Shown: piece after piece, positions 10,001 through 18,292 of the stretch
Layout of the letters: each line of letters opens with the position of its first letter
Numbering within the stretch: the first letter of the stretch is position 1
NCBI GenBank assembly: GCA_039586815.1
Contig: JBDHJR010000013.1
Span: 186,001 to 250,000 of the forward strand
Reading direction: 5' to 3'
Source of the DNA: WVYX01 sp039586815
GTDB lineage: Bacteria; Gemmatimonadota; Gemmatimonadetes; Gemmatimonadales; GWC2-71-9
DNA: 64,000 nt
The notes under the pieces: model-generated
Told to the model about the DNA's origin: nothing
Database searches by the model: none
Seen by the model: only the letters and a program-made list of their open reading frames with translations
Position numbers and translations under genes: made by a program

Positions 10001-10214
10001 CGGTGGCCGCGCCCACGTAGATGATGTTGGTGTTGCTCTCGACCGCGTCGATGGCGCCGATGCGGCCGCTCATCCCGGCAGGGCCGATGCTGCGGGCCGC
10101 CATACCCTCGAATATCGAGGGGTCGACTTGGGCCGCCACGGTGCTCCAGGCGACGAGTGTGACGGCGAGGGTCGCGCCGATGGCGCGCGCAAGACTACGA
10201 ACCGCTCTGGTCAT
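7056..10214 (-). CDS. Secreted BNR/VPS10-type beta-propeller protein, copy 2
   Basis: A 1,052-residue exported protein and close paralogue of the gene at 3827-6937. Both open with AQVDPxxxxGMxARSIGPAGMSGR and keep the same order of Asp-box repeats (WKSVDGGLTF, YKSMDGGKTW, YKTNDGGKTW), the GGLQDNGSW segment, the LPGTYTVRI strand and the helical C-terminus. ATG at 10214 follows AGGAGAT at good spacing. Residues 1-28 are a signal peptide ending VAAQ. The protein ends in a polar, slightly basic tail rather than an anchor, so it is probably soluble in the periplasm or secreted. It is divergent from the third family member at 10440 across a 225-bp gap that must hold both promoters. Function and ligand are not known. 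Confidence 0.9.
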   Translation of the reverse strand: MTRAVRSLARAIGATLAVTLVAWSTVAAQVDPSIFEGMAARSIGPAGMSGRIGAIDAVESNTNIIYVGAATGGLWKSVDGGLTFEPIMDDLPASSIGAVAIFQAAPDIVWIGTGEKGRRNSAGSGTGVYKSMDGGKTWELLGLRNTGAIAEIILHPNDPNVAYVGALGNTWAETADRGVYKTNDGGKTWSKILFVDEKTGVADLVMDPANPNKLFAAMWEHRRWPWFFNSGGPGSGLYVTWDGGANWKRYTTDDGMPEGDLGRIGLDVSRSNPNIVYALVEAKRSVMLRSNDAGHSWETVNKTDGIANRPFYYGQVRVDPENENRVYNVAGSVTISEDGGKSFQPFSGWAQSVHVDHHAWWIDPNDGRLIINGNDGGVYITYDRGGSWTFVHTLPLAQFYHINVDMDTPFNVYGGLQDNGSWKGPSSVWENGGIRFYHWDEVGFGDGFATVVDANNPRYGYAMSQGGYIIRFDKETGERKEIKPVHPDGVELRFNWNAGIAIDPFDGCVFYGSQFVHKTCDMGQNWTIISPDLTTNDPEKQKQLDSGGLTYDVTGAENHTTIITIAPSPVEQGVIWVGTDDGNVQVTTDGGTTWNNVVGRARNVPDNTYVTHVEPSKFEGGTAFVTFDDHRRGNNTPYVFRVTNYGRSWTSLVTDQIENFNFVHVIEQDPVDANLLFLGTEYGMYVTLNGGQSWFRYDHGLGRFPHRALVLHPRDHDLVVGSHGRAAYILDDVRPLRALAANPSLTQHELHLFDIPDAMQYYEAQVGGIRFTGQALFIGENRPYGALLTYFVREGDDSTKVTVEVLDANDTVIRKFEGPAKPGINRTSWNLRHDGYRRPSGGGGIPSEFLPPGPAALPGTYTVRITHGDSEVTALVVVSADPRFDVTQADRQEKHRLLMDMVGQAEVGTEAVERIRSTTKAVDQVLGQVGSKEDSTSKALAEAGKELKEQLEALEVRYRGERDVQGIRRDPNTVQSKFFEAYGSMSSSWDKPTEAELLALEQGRAALAGFLDELNRLFAEDVAAFRDQAQAADLDLFPEKEPLSLDWTPKGR

Positions 10215-10439
10215 GTGTGGGGATCTCCTGATCCTGAATACCCGAATGCTGTCTCGTGGTCGGCCAATTTGGGAGGACGGTCCGGCCTGCGTGCAACGCC
10301 CAAGCGCGGCCGGGCATTGCGCGCCACGCTGGAGCCGTAGAAAGGAAACCGGATGCCCCGGAGATGCAAGCAGGACAGCCCTTCCGTCCCTCCGTACCGC
10401 CGCATAACATGACCGAGCCTCGCTTAGGAGCCTCGAGCC

Positions 10440-13400
10440 ATGCGGTCATTGATCTTCCTCTCATCGCTCTACGTTCTGGGCCTGCTGTCCGTTGATGCCG
10501 GGCTGCCGCAGTCAGCTCGTGCCCAGGCCCCCTACGACTCCGCGCTGTACGACGCCCTGGAATGGCGCATGATCGGGCCGTACCGTGGCGGCCGGTCCAC
10601 CGCCGTGGCGGGCGTTCTCGATCAGCCGTACGTGTACTACTTCGGTGGCACGGGGGGTGGGGTTTGGAAAACGGAAGACGGCGGGATGCGCTGGGAGCCG
10701 ATGACCGACGACACCGACATGGCCGGCTCGATCGGCGCCATCGCCGTGGCGGATTCCGACCCCAACGTGGTCTACGTGGGGACGGGGGAGGCCTGTCCGC
10801 GCGGCAACGTCTCGCCGGGAAACGGCATGTGGAAGTCGCTCGATGCCGGCAAGACTTGGAGCCGCAGCGGACTGCCCGAGGCGGGCCAAGTGGGTGCCGT
10901 GGTGGTCCACCCGCGCGACGAGAATCTGGTCTACGTGGCGGCCCTGGGGCACATCTTCGGCCCCAACGAGCAGCGCGGTGTGTACCGCTCAAGGGACGGC
11001 GGACAAACGTGGGAGCGGATCCTGTACCGCGACGAGAACACAGGCGCCGTTGATCTGATCATGGACCCCTCGAATCCTCGAGTGCTGTACGCCGCCCTGT
11101 GGCAGGTCAGGCGCACGCCGTATTCGCTCGAGAGCGGCGGGCCCGGGAGCGGCATGTTCAAGTCCACCGACGGCGGCGACAGCTGGACCGAGATCACCCG
11201 CAACGAGGGGCTGCCCAAGGGCACGATCGGCAAGATCGGTATCGCCGTGTCTCCGGCCGACCCGGACCGGGTGTGGGCAATCGTGGAGGCGGAGCAGGGA
11301 GGCGTGTTCCGCTCAGATGACGCGGGTGAGACCTGGGCCAAGGTGAACAGCGACCGCAGCCTGCGGCAACGCGCCTGGTACTACACGCACATCTACGCCG
11401 ACCCGCAGGACGTGGAGACCGTGTATGTGCTAAACGTCCAGTTCCACAAGTCCGTGGACGGTGGGAGGACGTACACCACGATCCGCGTGCCGCACGGCGA
11501 CAACCACGACCTGTGGATCGCTCCGAGCGACGGGCGGCGCATGGTCAACGCCAACGACGGCGGCGGAAACGTGAGCTACAACGGTGGTGCGACCTGGACC
11601 CGGCAGGACAACCAGCCCACCGCGCAGATGTACCACGTCACTACCACGGCGGACTTCCCCTACAGAGTGTGCGGCGCGCAGCAGGACAACAGCACCATGT
11701 GCATCGCCAGCCGCACGACCGGTTCCTCGATCGGGACCCAGGATTGGCACAGGGTGGCGGGCGGTGAGAGTGGCTACATCGCGGTGCGGCCCGACAACAC
11801 AGACATCACGTACGGCGGCTCGTACGGCGGCTATCTCACGCGGCACGACCGCAGCACCGGGCAGAACCGCATCATTGCCGTATGGCCCGACAATCCCATG
11901 GGGTGGGGCGCCGACAGCCTGAAGTACCGCTTCCAGTGGACCTTCCCCATCATCCTGTCGCCGCACGATCCCGACGTACTGTACGTGACGTCTCAGTACG
12001 TGCATCGCACGACCAACGAGGGTCAGTCGTGGGAGACAATTAGCCCCGACCTCACGCGCAACGACAAGAGCATGCAGGGGCCGTCGGGCGGGCCGATCAC
12101 GAAAGACAACACCAGCGTCGAGTATTACAGCACGATCTTCGCGCTGGCCCCATCGCCGGACGACCCCAACGTGATATGGGCGGGAAGCGACGACGGTCTG
12201 GTCCACGTCACGCAGGATGGAGGCCAGACGTGGAACAACGTCACGCCGCGCAGCCGGGACCTCCCCGACTGGGCGCTGATCAGCATCATCGAGGCGTCAC
12301 CGCACGATCCGGGCACGGCGTACGTTGCGGCCACCCGTTACAAGCTGGACGACTTCCAGCCGTACGTCTTGAAGACCACTGACTACGGGCGCTCATGGCG
12401 CAAGATTGTGGATGGCCTGCCGGCGAATCACTTCATTCGGGTGGTGCGTGAGGACGTCACGCGGCCGGGCTTGCTGTACGCCGCCGGGGAGTTCGGCGTC
12501 TACGTGTCGTTCGATGCCGGTGCCCACTGGCAGTCGCTGCAGCTCAACCTCCCGGTGGTACCTATCCACGACATGGTGCTGCACGGCACCGACCTGGTGC
12601 TGGGCACGCACGGGCGGAGCTTCTGGATCCTGGACGACCTGACGCCGCTGCATCAGCTGAGCGCCGAGGTGGCGCGGGCGGACCACCACCTGTTCGATCC
12701 GCGGGATCCGGTGCGGTTCCGCAGCTTCGGCGGCTTCGGCGGCCCCCCAACCGGGGCGGGCGCAAACCCGGCGAGCGGCACGTGGGTGTTCTTCTATATG
12801 AAGGAGAAGCCCGAAGGAGAGGTGAAGCTCGAGTTCCTGGAGGCCGACGGCGACGTGATCAAGTCGTTTTCCACCGAGGCAAAGGAGCGCGGCGAGCGGC
12901 TCGAGGTAGAGGCGGGCATGAACCGCTTCGTGTGGAATGGCCGCTACCCCGATGCCAAGCGGTTCGAGGGAATGATCATGTGGGCCGGCTCGGTGACGGG
13001 GCCGGTGGCGGTGCCGGGCACCTACCAGGTACGGCTCACCGCCGGCGAGTGGTCGCAGACCCGGGAGTTCGAGCTGCTGCCTGATCCGCGGCTCGAAGTG
13101 AGCCAGGACGATCTGGAGGCGCAGTTCGCCTTCCTAGTGCGCGTCCGCGATCGCGTAACCGAAGCCAACGAAGCCGTGATCCTGATCCGCGACATCAAAG
13201 AGCAGTTGGAGGGCGTGATGGATCGTGTGGAGGGGCACGCGGAGGCGGACACGATCAGCGCGCAGTCCAAGGGTCTGATCGAACGGCTGGGAGCGATCGA
13301 GGCCGAGATATATCAGACCAAGAACCGCAGCCGGCAGGATCCGCTGAACTTCCCGATCCGGCTCAACAACAAGATCGCGGGGCTCACCGGCGCGGTGGCC

Positions 13401-13565
13401 AGCTCTGCAGCCAAGCCGACCGACCAGTCGTACGCAGTGTTCGAGGAGCTGTCGGCCCTACTCCAGGTCCAGCTCGACCGTCTCGCCGACATAGTGGACG
13501 CCGAGATACCGGCGTTCAACGCCTTCATGGCGGAGCGGGACGTGCCGGCGGTGATTCTGCGGTAG
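10440..13565 (+). CDS. Secreted BNR/VPS10-type beta-propeller protein, copy 3 (divergent paralogue)
   Basis: A 1,041-residue exported protein with Asp-box repeats (WKTEDGGMRW, WKSLDAGKTW, YRSRDGGQTW, FKSTDGGDSW). It shares the overall plan of copies 1 and 2: signal peptide, long propeller region to about residue 740, beta domain with VPGTYQVRL, helical C-terminus. It is clearly less like either than they are to each other; for example it opens with LEWRMIGPYRGGRSTAV. ATG at 10440 has AGGAG about 8 nt upstream; residues 1-29 are a signal peptide ending ARAQ. A beta-barrel gene starts 3 nt after its stop, so the two are probably co-translated, and this propeller may work at the outer membrane. 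The Glycine-rich stretch GGFGGPPTGAGANPASG near 764-780 looks like a linker. Confidence 0.9.
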   Translation: MRSLIFLSSLYVLGLLSVDAGLPQSARAQAPYDSALYDALEWRMIGPYRGGRSTAVAGVLDQPYVYYFGGTGGGVWKTEDGGMRWEPMTDDTDMAGSIGAIAVADSDPNVVYVGTGEACPRGNVSPGNGMWKSLDAGKTWSRSGLPEAGQVGAVVVHPRDENLVYVAALGHIFGPNEQRGVYRSRDGGQTWERILYRDENTGAVDLIMDPSNPRVLYAALWQVRRTPYSLESGGPGSGMFKSTDGGDSWTEITRNEGLPKGTIGKIGIAVSPADPDRVWAIVEAEQGGVFRSDDAGETWAKVNSDRSLRQRAWYYTHIYADPQDVETVYVLNVQFHKSVDGGRTYTTIRVPHGDNHDLWIAPSDGRRMVNANDGGGNVSYNGGATWTRQDNQPTAQMYHVTTTADFPYRVCGAQQDNSTMCIASRTTGSSIGTQDWHRVAGGESGYIAVRPDNTDITYGGSYGGYLTRHDRSTGQNRIIAVWPDNPMGWGADSLKYRFQWTFPIILSPHDPDVLYVTSQYVHRTTNEGQSWETISPDLTRNDKSMQGPSGGPITKDNTSVEYYSTIFALAPSPDDPNVIWAGSDDGLVHVTQDGGQTWNNVTPRSRDLPDWALISIIEASPHDPGTAYVAATRYKLDDFQPYVLKTTDYGRSWRKIVDGLPANHFIRVVREDVTRPGLLYAAGEFGVYVSFDAGAHWQSLQLNLPVVPIHDMVLHGTDLVLGTHGRSFWILDDLTPLHQLSAEVARADHHLFDPRDPVRFRSFGGFGGPPTGAGANPASGTWVFFYMKEKPEGEVKLEFLEADGDVIKSFSTEAKERGERLEVEAGMNRFVWNGRYPDAKRFEGMIMWAGSVTGPVAVPGTYQVRLTAGEWSQTREFELLPDPRLEVSQDDLEAQFAFLVRVRDRVTEANEAVILIRDIKEQLEGVMDRVEGHAEADTISAQSKGLIERLGAIEAEIYQTKNRSRQDPLNFPIRLNNKIAGLTGAVASSAAKPTDQSYAVFEELSALLQVQLDRLADIVDAEIPAFNAFMAERDVPAVILR

Positions 13566-13568
13566 GGA

Positions 13569-14501
13569 GTGCTGCGTCGGGCGACGGTCCCGCTCCTCAA
13601 GTGGCTAGGCGTCGCGCTGGTCGCGGTGCTCGGCGCCGCCCCCGAGGCCGCCGTCGGCCAGGACGTGGAGCCCCGCTTCTACGCGGCGGCGCCCGTAGGC
13701 GTGAGTGCGGTCGGCCTCGGCTACATCTACTCCACAGGTGCCGTGCTGCTCGACAAGACCATTCCTGTCGAGAACCTAGACGGGGACATTCACACTGTCA
13801 CCGGCGTGTTCGCCCGGTTCTTCGGCCTGTTCGGAATGATGAGCCGGGCGGACGTGGTCGTGCCGTATGCAACGGGCAACTGGTCCGGCGAGCTGGGAGG
13901 TGCCGATAGCAGCAGATCCGCGACCGGCTTCGGAGATCCTGTCGTGCGCGCCGCCCTCTTCTTTGCGGGCGCGCCCGCCCTCTCGGGCGCAGAGCCCGCT
14001 CAGCACGATCCCAAGACCGTCGCTGGCTTGGCTCTGAGGGTGCGGGTTCCCTTGGGTCAGTACGATCCCAGCAGGTTCATCAACCTGGGGGCGAACCGCT
14101 GGATGGTGAGCCCGCGGCTCGGGGTGGCGCATCGCGCCGGGCGCTTCATCCTCGAGCTGTACAGCAGCGTGTGGCTCTTCACCGACAACACCGACTTCGC
14201 CAACGGGAACACGCAGAGCCAGGACCCGATCATGGCCTTCCAGGTGCACGTGACCTACCGCTTCCCGAGCGGCATCTGGCTCGCCGCGTCCACGCGCCAG
14301 AGCTTCGGCGGGGCAACCAGCGTGAATGGGATGGAGGAGACTACCCCGGAGTCCAACAACCGTGTGGGCATGACGCTGGCGGTACCCGTAGGGCACCACG
14401 CCCTCAAGGTGGCGTTCACCACGGGCCTCAGCACCGCGGTCGGGAACGACTACAACTCGTTCTACGCGCTATGGCAGTATGCCTGGGGTGGAGGTCCCTA
14501 G
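13569..14501 (+). CDS. Outer-membrane beta-barrel protein (MetA-pathway/transporter-like)
   Basis: A 310-residue predicted outer-membrane protein, resembling by eye the putative MetA-pathway-of-phenol-degradation family, annotated as a transporter. Residues 1-30 are a signal peptide ending AAVGQ. The rest is alternating amphipathic strands rich in Tyr, Trp and Gly, ending WQYAWGGGP. It starts with GTG only 3 nt after the stop of the BNR protein. The GGGAG overlapping that stop abuts the GTG, so initiation probably depends on ribosomes arriving from upstream. The substrate is unknown; pairing with a secreted propeller suggests surface binding or uptake. Confidence 0.72.
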   Translation: MLRRATVPLLKWLGVALVAVLGAAPEAAVGQDVEPRFYAAAPVGVSAVGLGYIYSTGAVLLDKTIPVENLDGDIHTVTGVFARFFGLFGMMSRADVVVPYATGNWSGELGGADSSRSATGFGDPVVRAALFFAGAPALSGAEPAQHDPKTVAGLALRVRVPLGQYDPSRFINLGANRWMVSPRLGVAHRAGRFILELYSSVWLFTDNTDFANGNTQSQDPIMAFQVHVTYRFPSGIWLAASTRQSFGGATSVNGMEETTPESNNRVGMTLAVPVGHHALKVAFTTGLSTAVGNDYNSFYALWQYAWGGGP

Positions 14502-14508
14502 GGCGGGT

Positions 14509-14537
14509 TTGGAAAACGCGTCCGGTCCGAGTAGTCT
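14509..14537 (+). promoter_or_regulatory. Candidate promoter of the NifU-like gene
   Basis: TTGGAA at 14509-14514, a 17-nt spacer, and TAGTCT at 14532-14537. The expected transcription start lies about 20 nt before the ATG at 14566. The -10 has the TAGnnT form seen at other candidate promoters in this window. Confidence 0.45.
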
Positions 14538-14565
14538 TATGGGGTAGCCGGAAGGCGAGCGATCA

Positions 14566-14850
14566 ATGACTGACGATCAGATTTTCGAGGCGGTCGACAA
14601 GCTGTTCAAGACGCAGATCAACCCCGCCGTGGCACAGCACGGGGGGAAGGTCGACTTGATAGACGTGGAAGACGGTGTGGTGATGGTGCGCATGCTCGGC
14701 GGGTGCCAGGGCTGTGGCATGGCCAAGATGACCCTGCAGCAGGGGATCGAGGCGGCGCTCAAGCGCTCCATTCCCGATGTGAAGGGCATCCGGGACATTA
14801 CCGATCACGCCGCCGGGACGAATCCGTACATCACTTCGAACTCCGGATAA
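14566..14850 (+). CDS. NifU C-terminal-domain (Nfu-type) Fe-S scaffold protein
   Basis: A 94-residue stand-alone Nfu domain. Such proteins hold a 4Fe-4S cluster between two subunits and deliver it to apo-enzymes in the cytoplasm. The signature is complete: INPAVAQHGGKVDLI at 18-32, and C47 and C50 in GGCQGCGMA. The remainder is a helix carrying LQQGIEAALK. ATG at 14566 is preceded by GGAAGG. The gene has its own candidate promoter and is followed by a strong hairpin, so it is probably monocistronic. Confidence 0.92.
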   Translation: MTDDQIFEAVDKLFKTQINPAVAQHGGKVDLIDVEDGVVMVRMLGGCQGCGMAKMTLQQGIEAALKRSIPDVKGIRDITDHAAGTNPYITSNSG

Positions 14851-14881
14851 TCCAAGCATCAGGATTCTGCCCACGGGCAAA

Positions 14882-14912
14882 GAAGGGCGCCGGCCAGCGG
14901 TCGGCGCCCTTC
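14882..14912 (+). terminator. Hairpin terminator after the NifU-like gene
   Basis: A perfect 11-bp stem, 14882-14892 with 14902-14912 (gaagggcgccg and complement), and a 9-nt loop. It begins 31 nt after the stop codon. There is no U-run after the stem. Confidence 0.65.
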
Positions 14913-15006
14913 CTCGTGTACCGGCTGTTAGCTTGGTTTTCAACGCGTGCCGCCGCTGGTGCGTATCACGTTAAACAGTCAGCATCGGCTCATCTGCGAG
15001 GGGTGT

Positions 15007-16299
15007 ATGCGAGCACTGTCGCTGCGACTTGCCCTGGCGCTCTCGGCGTGCGCCCTCTCCTTTCCTTCATTACAGGCGCAGCAGTTGCCACCCCTGGGTG
15101 GCACCGTCGATGTGTTCCTCGACTGTCACGCGTGGGGCTGCGACTTCGACCATTTCCGACGCGAGATCACCTGGGTCAACTGGATGCGCGACCGGCAGGA
15201 CGCCGACGTGCACGTTCTCGTGACTTCGCAGCGCACGGGTGGTGGTGGAGATGCGTTCACCTTCGCGTTCATCGGGCTGCGGGACTTCGCGGGCCGCGAG
15301 GGCACGCTGCAGTACGTGTCGGATGCGAACGATACGCGAGACGAGGCGCGTGCGGGGCTCACGCAGACGCTGAAACTGGGGCTGGTTCCGTACGTATCGG
15401 CCACCGCCGTGGGGCAGCGGCTCGATATCTCCTACGAGGCTCCGGCGCTCCCAGCGCTGGGTGCAGTCCCCGACACCCTGGATCCGTGGAACTACTGGGT
15501 ATTCCGCATCGGCGTGGGCGGCAGCTCCGAGCTGGAGAGCCAGCAGCGGTTCTGGGCCGGCGACGGGTCGATCCGGGCGAACCGCACTACTGAAGGATTC
15601 AAGATCACGCTGCGCGGCTCCTACAGCGGTAGCCGCGAGGAGTTCGACTTCACCGACGAGGACACCGGGGAGGACAGCACGGTCGTGGCCACACGTACCT
15701 TCCTCGGCGCAGACGTGCTAGCGGTGTGGAGCCTGACCGATCACTGGTCGGTGGGAGGCATGGCCGAATTCGACCGCATCAGCGTGCTCAACTGGGATCT
15801 GGCGATCCAGGCAGGCCCAGCGCTGGAGTACAACATCTATCCCTGGGCAGAGTCCACGCGGCGCCAGCTCACGTTCCTCTACGTGATCGGGGTGGGGGCG
15901 TACAACTACCGGGAGCCGACCATCTTCATGAAGACTTCGGAGGTGCACCCCATCCACCTGCTCGAGGTGGCCACCGAGATACAGCAGCCGTGGGGCTCCA
16001 TAGATGCGTCGCTCGAGTGGTTCCAGTTCCTGCACGACCTCGATCTGCACAGCATCGAGCTGGACGGCGGGGTCAGGATCCGCATCGTACGGGGGCTGGA
16101 CTTCAACTTCTTCGGCAGCGTCGCCCGCATCCGGGATCAGATCTATCTTCCGCTCGAGGAGGCGACGCCGGAGCAGGTGCTGCTGCAGCAGCGGGAGCGG
16201 GGAACCGAGTTCCGCGCGGGCCTGCACTTTGGGTTGAGCTACCGGTTCGGCTCCAAGTTCAACAACGTGGTTAACCCACGAATGGACGGCGGATTCTAG
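15007..16299 (+). CDS. Exported protein with probable outer-membrane barrel, family not recognised
   Basis: A 430-residue exported protein I cannot assign to a named family. ATG at 15007 (GAGGGG upstream) gives a signal peptide of about 19 residues ending LQAQQ; an upstream in-frame start would spoil it. Residues 28-150 form a distinct soluble domain: a strand VFLDCHAWGC, the helix-like DFDHFRREITWVNWMRDRQDADVHVLV, then a strand pair. From about 150 onward the pattern is alternating hydrophobic strands with aromatic girdles, ending YRFGSKFNNVV, as in barrels. The Cys pair in DCHAWGC may form a disulfide. A hairpin separates it from the NifU-like gene, so it is likely its own unit. Confidence 0.7.
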   Translation: MRALSLRLALALSACALSFPSLQAQQLPPLGGTVDVFLDCHAWGCDFDHFRREITWVNWMRDRQDADVHVLVTSQRTGGGGDAFTFAFIGLRDFAGREGTLQYVSDANDTRDEARAGLTQTLKLGLVPYVSATAVGQRLDISYEAPALPALGAVPDTLDPWNYWVFRIGVGGSSELESQQRFWAGDGSIRANRTTEGFKITLRGSYSGSREEFDFTDEDTGEDSTVVATRTFLGADVLAVWSLTDHWSVGGMAEFDRISVLNWDLAIQAGPALEYNIYPWAESTRRQLTFLYVIGVGAYNYREPTIFMKTSEVHPIHLLEVATEIQQPWGSIDASLEWFQFLHDLDLHSIELDGGVRIRIVRGLDFNFFGSVARIRDQIYLPLEEATPEQVLLQQRERGTEFRAGLHFGLSYRFGSKFNNVVNPRMDGGF

Positions 16300-16368
16300 C
16301 AGGGCAAAACCCGGCCCGCGCTTACCCCGTAGGGAAGGTGGCGGCGTGGGCCGCGGAGGAGCTGACAC

Positions 16369-16665
16369 ATGGATCCAGCAGTTGCGGAGGTCTTGGGGCC
16401 GGTACTCGCGCTCACCGGAATGGGCGCGATGATCCTGATCGGCATGAAGATGCGGTACACTCACCTGCGCGACACCAAGCTCGCCAAGGGTGCGGGTCGG
16501 GAGGTGGAGCAGTTGGCCGACGCCGTCGATTCCCTGCGGGACGAGGTGCGTGAGCTGCGGGAGGGGATGGTGGACCTGCACGAGCGCGTCGAGTTCGCCG
16601 AGCGGGTGCTCACAAGAGGGAGGGCGGAGGGTGACCAGGGTGCGCTGCCGGCAGGGGGTGGATGA
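16369..16665 (+). CDS. Small membrane protein with coiled coil (PspB-like architecture)
   Basis: A 98-residue protein with one N-terminal membrane helix (about 8-27, VLGPVLALTGMGAMILIGMK) and a charged heptad-rich region (about 42-80) containing REGMVDLHERVEFAERVLT. The layout and the ERVxxxERVLT segment recall PspB-type phage-shock proteins, which signal envelope stress, but no other psp gene is nearby. ATG at 16369 has GGAGG 8 nt upstream. The stop lies 4 nt before the next start, so the two genes are probably co-translated. Confidence 0.65.
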   Translation: MDPAVAEVLGPVLALTGMGAMILIGMKMRYTHLRDTKLAKGAGREVEQLADAVDSLRDEVRELREGMVDLHERVEFAERVLTRGRAEGDQGALPAGGG

Positions 16666-16669
16666 GCCG

Positions 16670-17719
16670 ATGGCACTGTTGAAGAGGTGGCGGGCTGCGG
16701 CGGCTGTCCTAACGTTCTGCGGGCTCGGCTTCACGGGCTGCGAGCCGCCCAGCACCGACGACTTCCCCGTGCTCGGCGGCGAGTACCTGGGGCAGAGCCC
16801 GCCGGGGGACAGCGCGCGGCTGTTCGCACCTGGGGTCATTTCGACGGGCATGTACACCCGCGATATGGCGATCACGCCCGACCGGAGCGAGCTCTACTAC
16901 GGTGTGATGGTGGGCGGCTACAGCGTGATCATGCAGACCAAGCGGGTGCGCGGACGCTGGGCCAGGCCCGAGGTTGCGCCCTTCTCGCGTAATCCAGAGC
17001 ATCTGAACCTGGAACCGCACATCTCGCCCGACGGGGGCCGTTTCTTCTTCCTCTCGACCAGGCCGCGCGACGGGGGGCCGGTGCCCGAGGAGCAGATCGG
17101 GGCGTGGGTAAACCAGGACATCTGGGTGATGGACCGTGCCGGCGACGGCTGGAGCGAGCCGTACAACCTGGGCCCGCCGGTGAACACCGACGGCGAGGAG
17201 TACTTCCCCTCGGTCACGCGCGACGGAACGCTCTACTTCACGCGCAACGAGGTGGGATCGCGCGAGAGCTACATCTACCGCGCCCGCCTGGTGGACGGAC
17301 GGTACACCCAACCTGAGCGCCTAGGCTCGGAGGTCAACTCGACCCCGTCGCAGTACAACGCCTTCATCGCTCCGGATGAGAGCTATCTCATAGTCTGTAC
17401 GGCCGGGCGCGACGACGGCATGGGTGGTCCCGACTACTATGTCGTGTTCCGCGACGAGGCTGACCGCTGGAGCGAGCCCATCAACATGGGGGAGGCGGTG
17501 AACAGCCGATGGGCCGAGTTTTCGCCCTACGTTTCGCCCGATGGCCGCTACTTCTTCTTCATGTCCACGCGCAGGGCCGGTGCCGCGGCGCTGCCGGACT
17601 CGCTGAGCTACGAGTACCTGGCCGGTGTGTACGACGGGCCGCAGAACGGCAACGGCGATATCTACTGGATCGACGCCGGGTTCATCGAGCAGCTGCGGCC
17701 CGGCGGGGCAGGGCGTTAA
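16670..17719 (+). CDS. Lipoprotein with TolB/WD40-like (PD40) beta-propeller
   Basis: A 349-residue predicted lipoprotein: residues 1-24 are a signal peptide with lipobox GFTGC and the lipidated Cys at position 24. The body carries PD40-type repeats (SPDGGRFFFLSTR, TRDGTLYFTRNE, APDESYLIVCTAGR, SPDGRYFFFMSTR), as in the TolB propeller and in many gliding or peptidoglycan-associated lipoproteins. ATG at 16670 is chosen because it begins the signal peptide and has GGGGGTGG upstream, although the frame stays open back to 16490. It follows the PspB-like gene by 4 nt. Its TAA lies in a perfect 20-bp palindrome that also supplies the stop of the convergent gene. Confidence 0.83.
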   Translation: MALLKRWRAAAAVLTFCGLGFTGCEPPSTDDFPVLGGEYLGQSPPGDSARLFAPGVISTGMYTRDMAITPDRSELYYGVMVGGYSVIMQTKRVRGRWARPEVAPFSRNPEHLNLEPHISPDGGRFFFLSTRPRDGGPVPEEQIGAWVNQDIWVMDRAGDGWSEPYNLGPPVNTDGEEYFPSVTRDGTLYFTRNEVGSRESYIYRARLVDGRYTQPERLGSEVNSTPSQYNAFIAPDESYLIVCTAGRDDGMGGPDYYVVFRDEADRWSEPINMGEAVNSRWAEFSPYVSPDGRYFFFMSTRRAGAAALPDSLSYEYLAGVYDGPQNGNGDIYWIDAGFIEQLRPGGAGR

Positions 17720-17732
17720 CGCGCGTTAACGC
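17713..17732. terminator. 20-bp perfect palindrome carrying both convergent stop codons
   Basis: GCGTTAACGCGCGTTAACGC reads the same on both strands. The plus-strand gene stops at TAA 17717-17719 and the minus-strand gene at TAA 17726-17728, both inside it. It is also a tandem pair of GCGTTAAC spaced 10 bp. It can fold into a short hairpin on either transcript, or act as a protein-binding site. Confidence 0.5.
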
Positions 17733-18292
17733 AGCCTGATGCCGGCGCGGAACGTGGCGTAACGCAGGCTGTTCCCCGTGGTGAACACGTAGCGCGCATC
17801 TCCGAACAGGGCGGCCCTGCGCGCCAGCGAGAGCAGTAGTCCTCCGCCCACGGGGAATGCGGTGCCCGATCCGAAATTGGTGGATCCGGAGTAGCCGAAT
17901 CCCCCGATGACGTAGGGCGAGACCACGCTCGCCCTGGGGAACGGGTACCAGCTCGCCTCGGCGAAGCCGGCGTAGACGGTGCCTGTGCGGTGGCCCGTCC
18001 CGACGGGATTGCCGTCCTCATCGTAGATCACCGCAGCGGGGCTCGCCACGAACTGGGCGTACTGGAAGGACGCGTCCACGAATACCTGGCTGCTCACGCG
18101 GTAGCGCGCGGCGGCGCCGACCATCACCCCCGGCTTCCAGCCGGCGGCCAGCGGGTCGGGGCTCACGGGCACGGCCACCCCGCCCGTGACGTGGATGCTC
18201 AGGGGCGAGCGGCGCCGGCCGTGGGGCTGCTGCGCATCGAGCAGGCCCGCCGCCGTGCAACCGAATAGCAGCACGAGTGCCAGCGTCCTCAT
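17726..18292 (-). CDS. Small outer-membrane beta-barrel protein
   Basis: A 188-residue exported protein of the eight-stranded barrel type (OmpA/OmpW-like). ATG at 18292 follows AGAGGA and opens a signal peptide (MRTLALVLLF to about LLDAQQ); the longer upstream frame has no such feature. Strand patterns such as YRVSSQVFVDASFQYAQF, YAGFAEASWYPF and SPYVIGGFGYS are typical, and the last strand ends in FRAGIRLR. A small lipocalin-like or porin-like role cannot be told apart. It is convergent with the PD40 lipoprotein, sharing the 20-bp palindrome at the stops. Confidence 0.75.
   Translation of the reverse strand: MRTLALVLLFGCTAAGLLDAQQPHGRRRSPLSIHVTGGVAVPVSPDPLAAGWKPGVMVGAAARYRVSSQVFVDASFQYAQFVASPAAVIYDEDGNPVGTGHRTGTVYAGFAEASWYPFPRASVVSPYVIGGFGYSGSTNFGSGTAFPVGGGLLLSLARRAALFGDARYVFTTGNSLRYATFRAGIRLR

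Noticed and set aside
3827..13565. DNA-level repeats or a possible CRISPR-like array in the BNR region
   Set aside because: The recurring units are protein-level Asp-box motifs of variable spacing and not identical at the nucleotide level. No CRISPR-like regular direct repeat is seen in the window.
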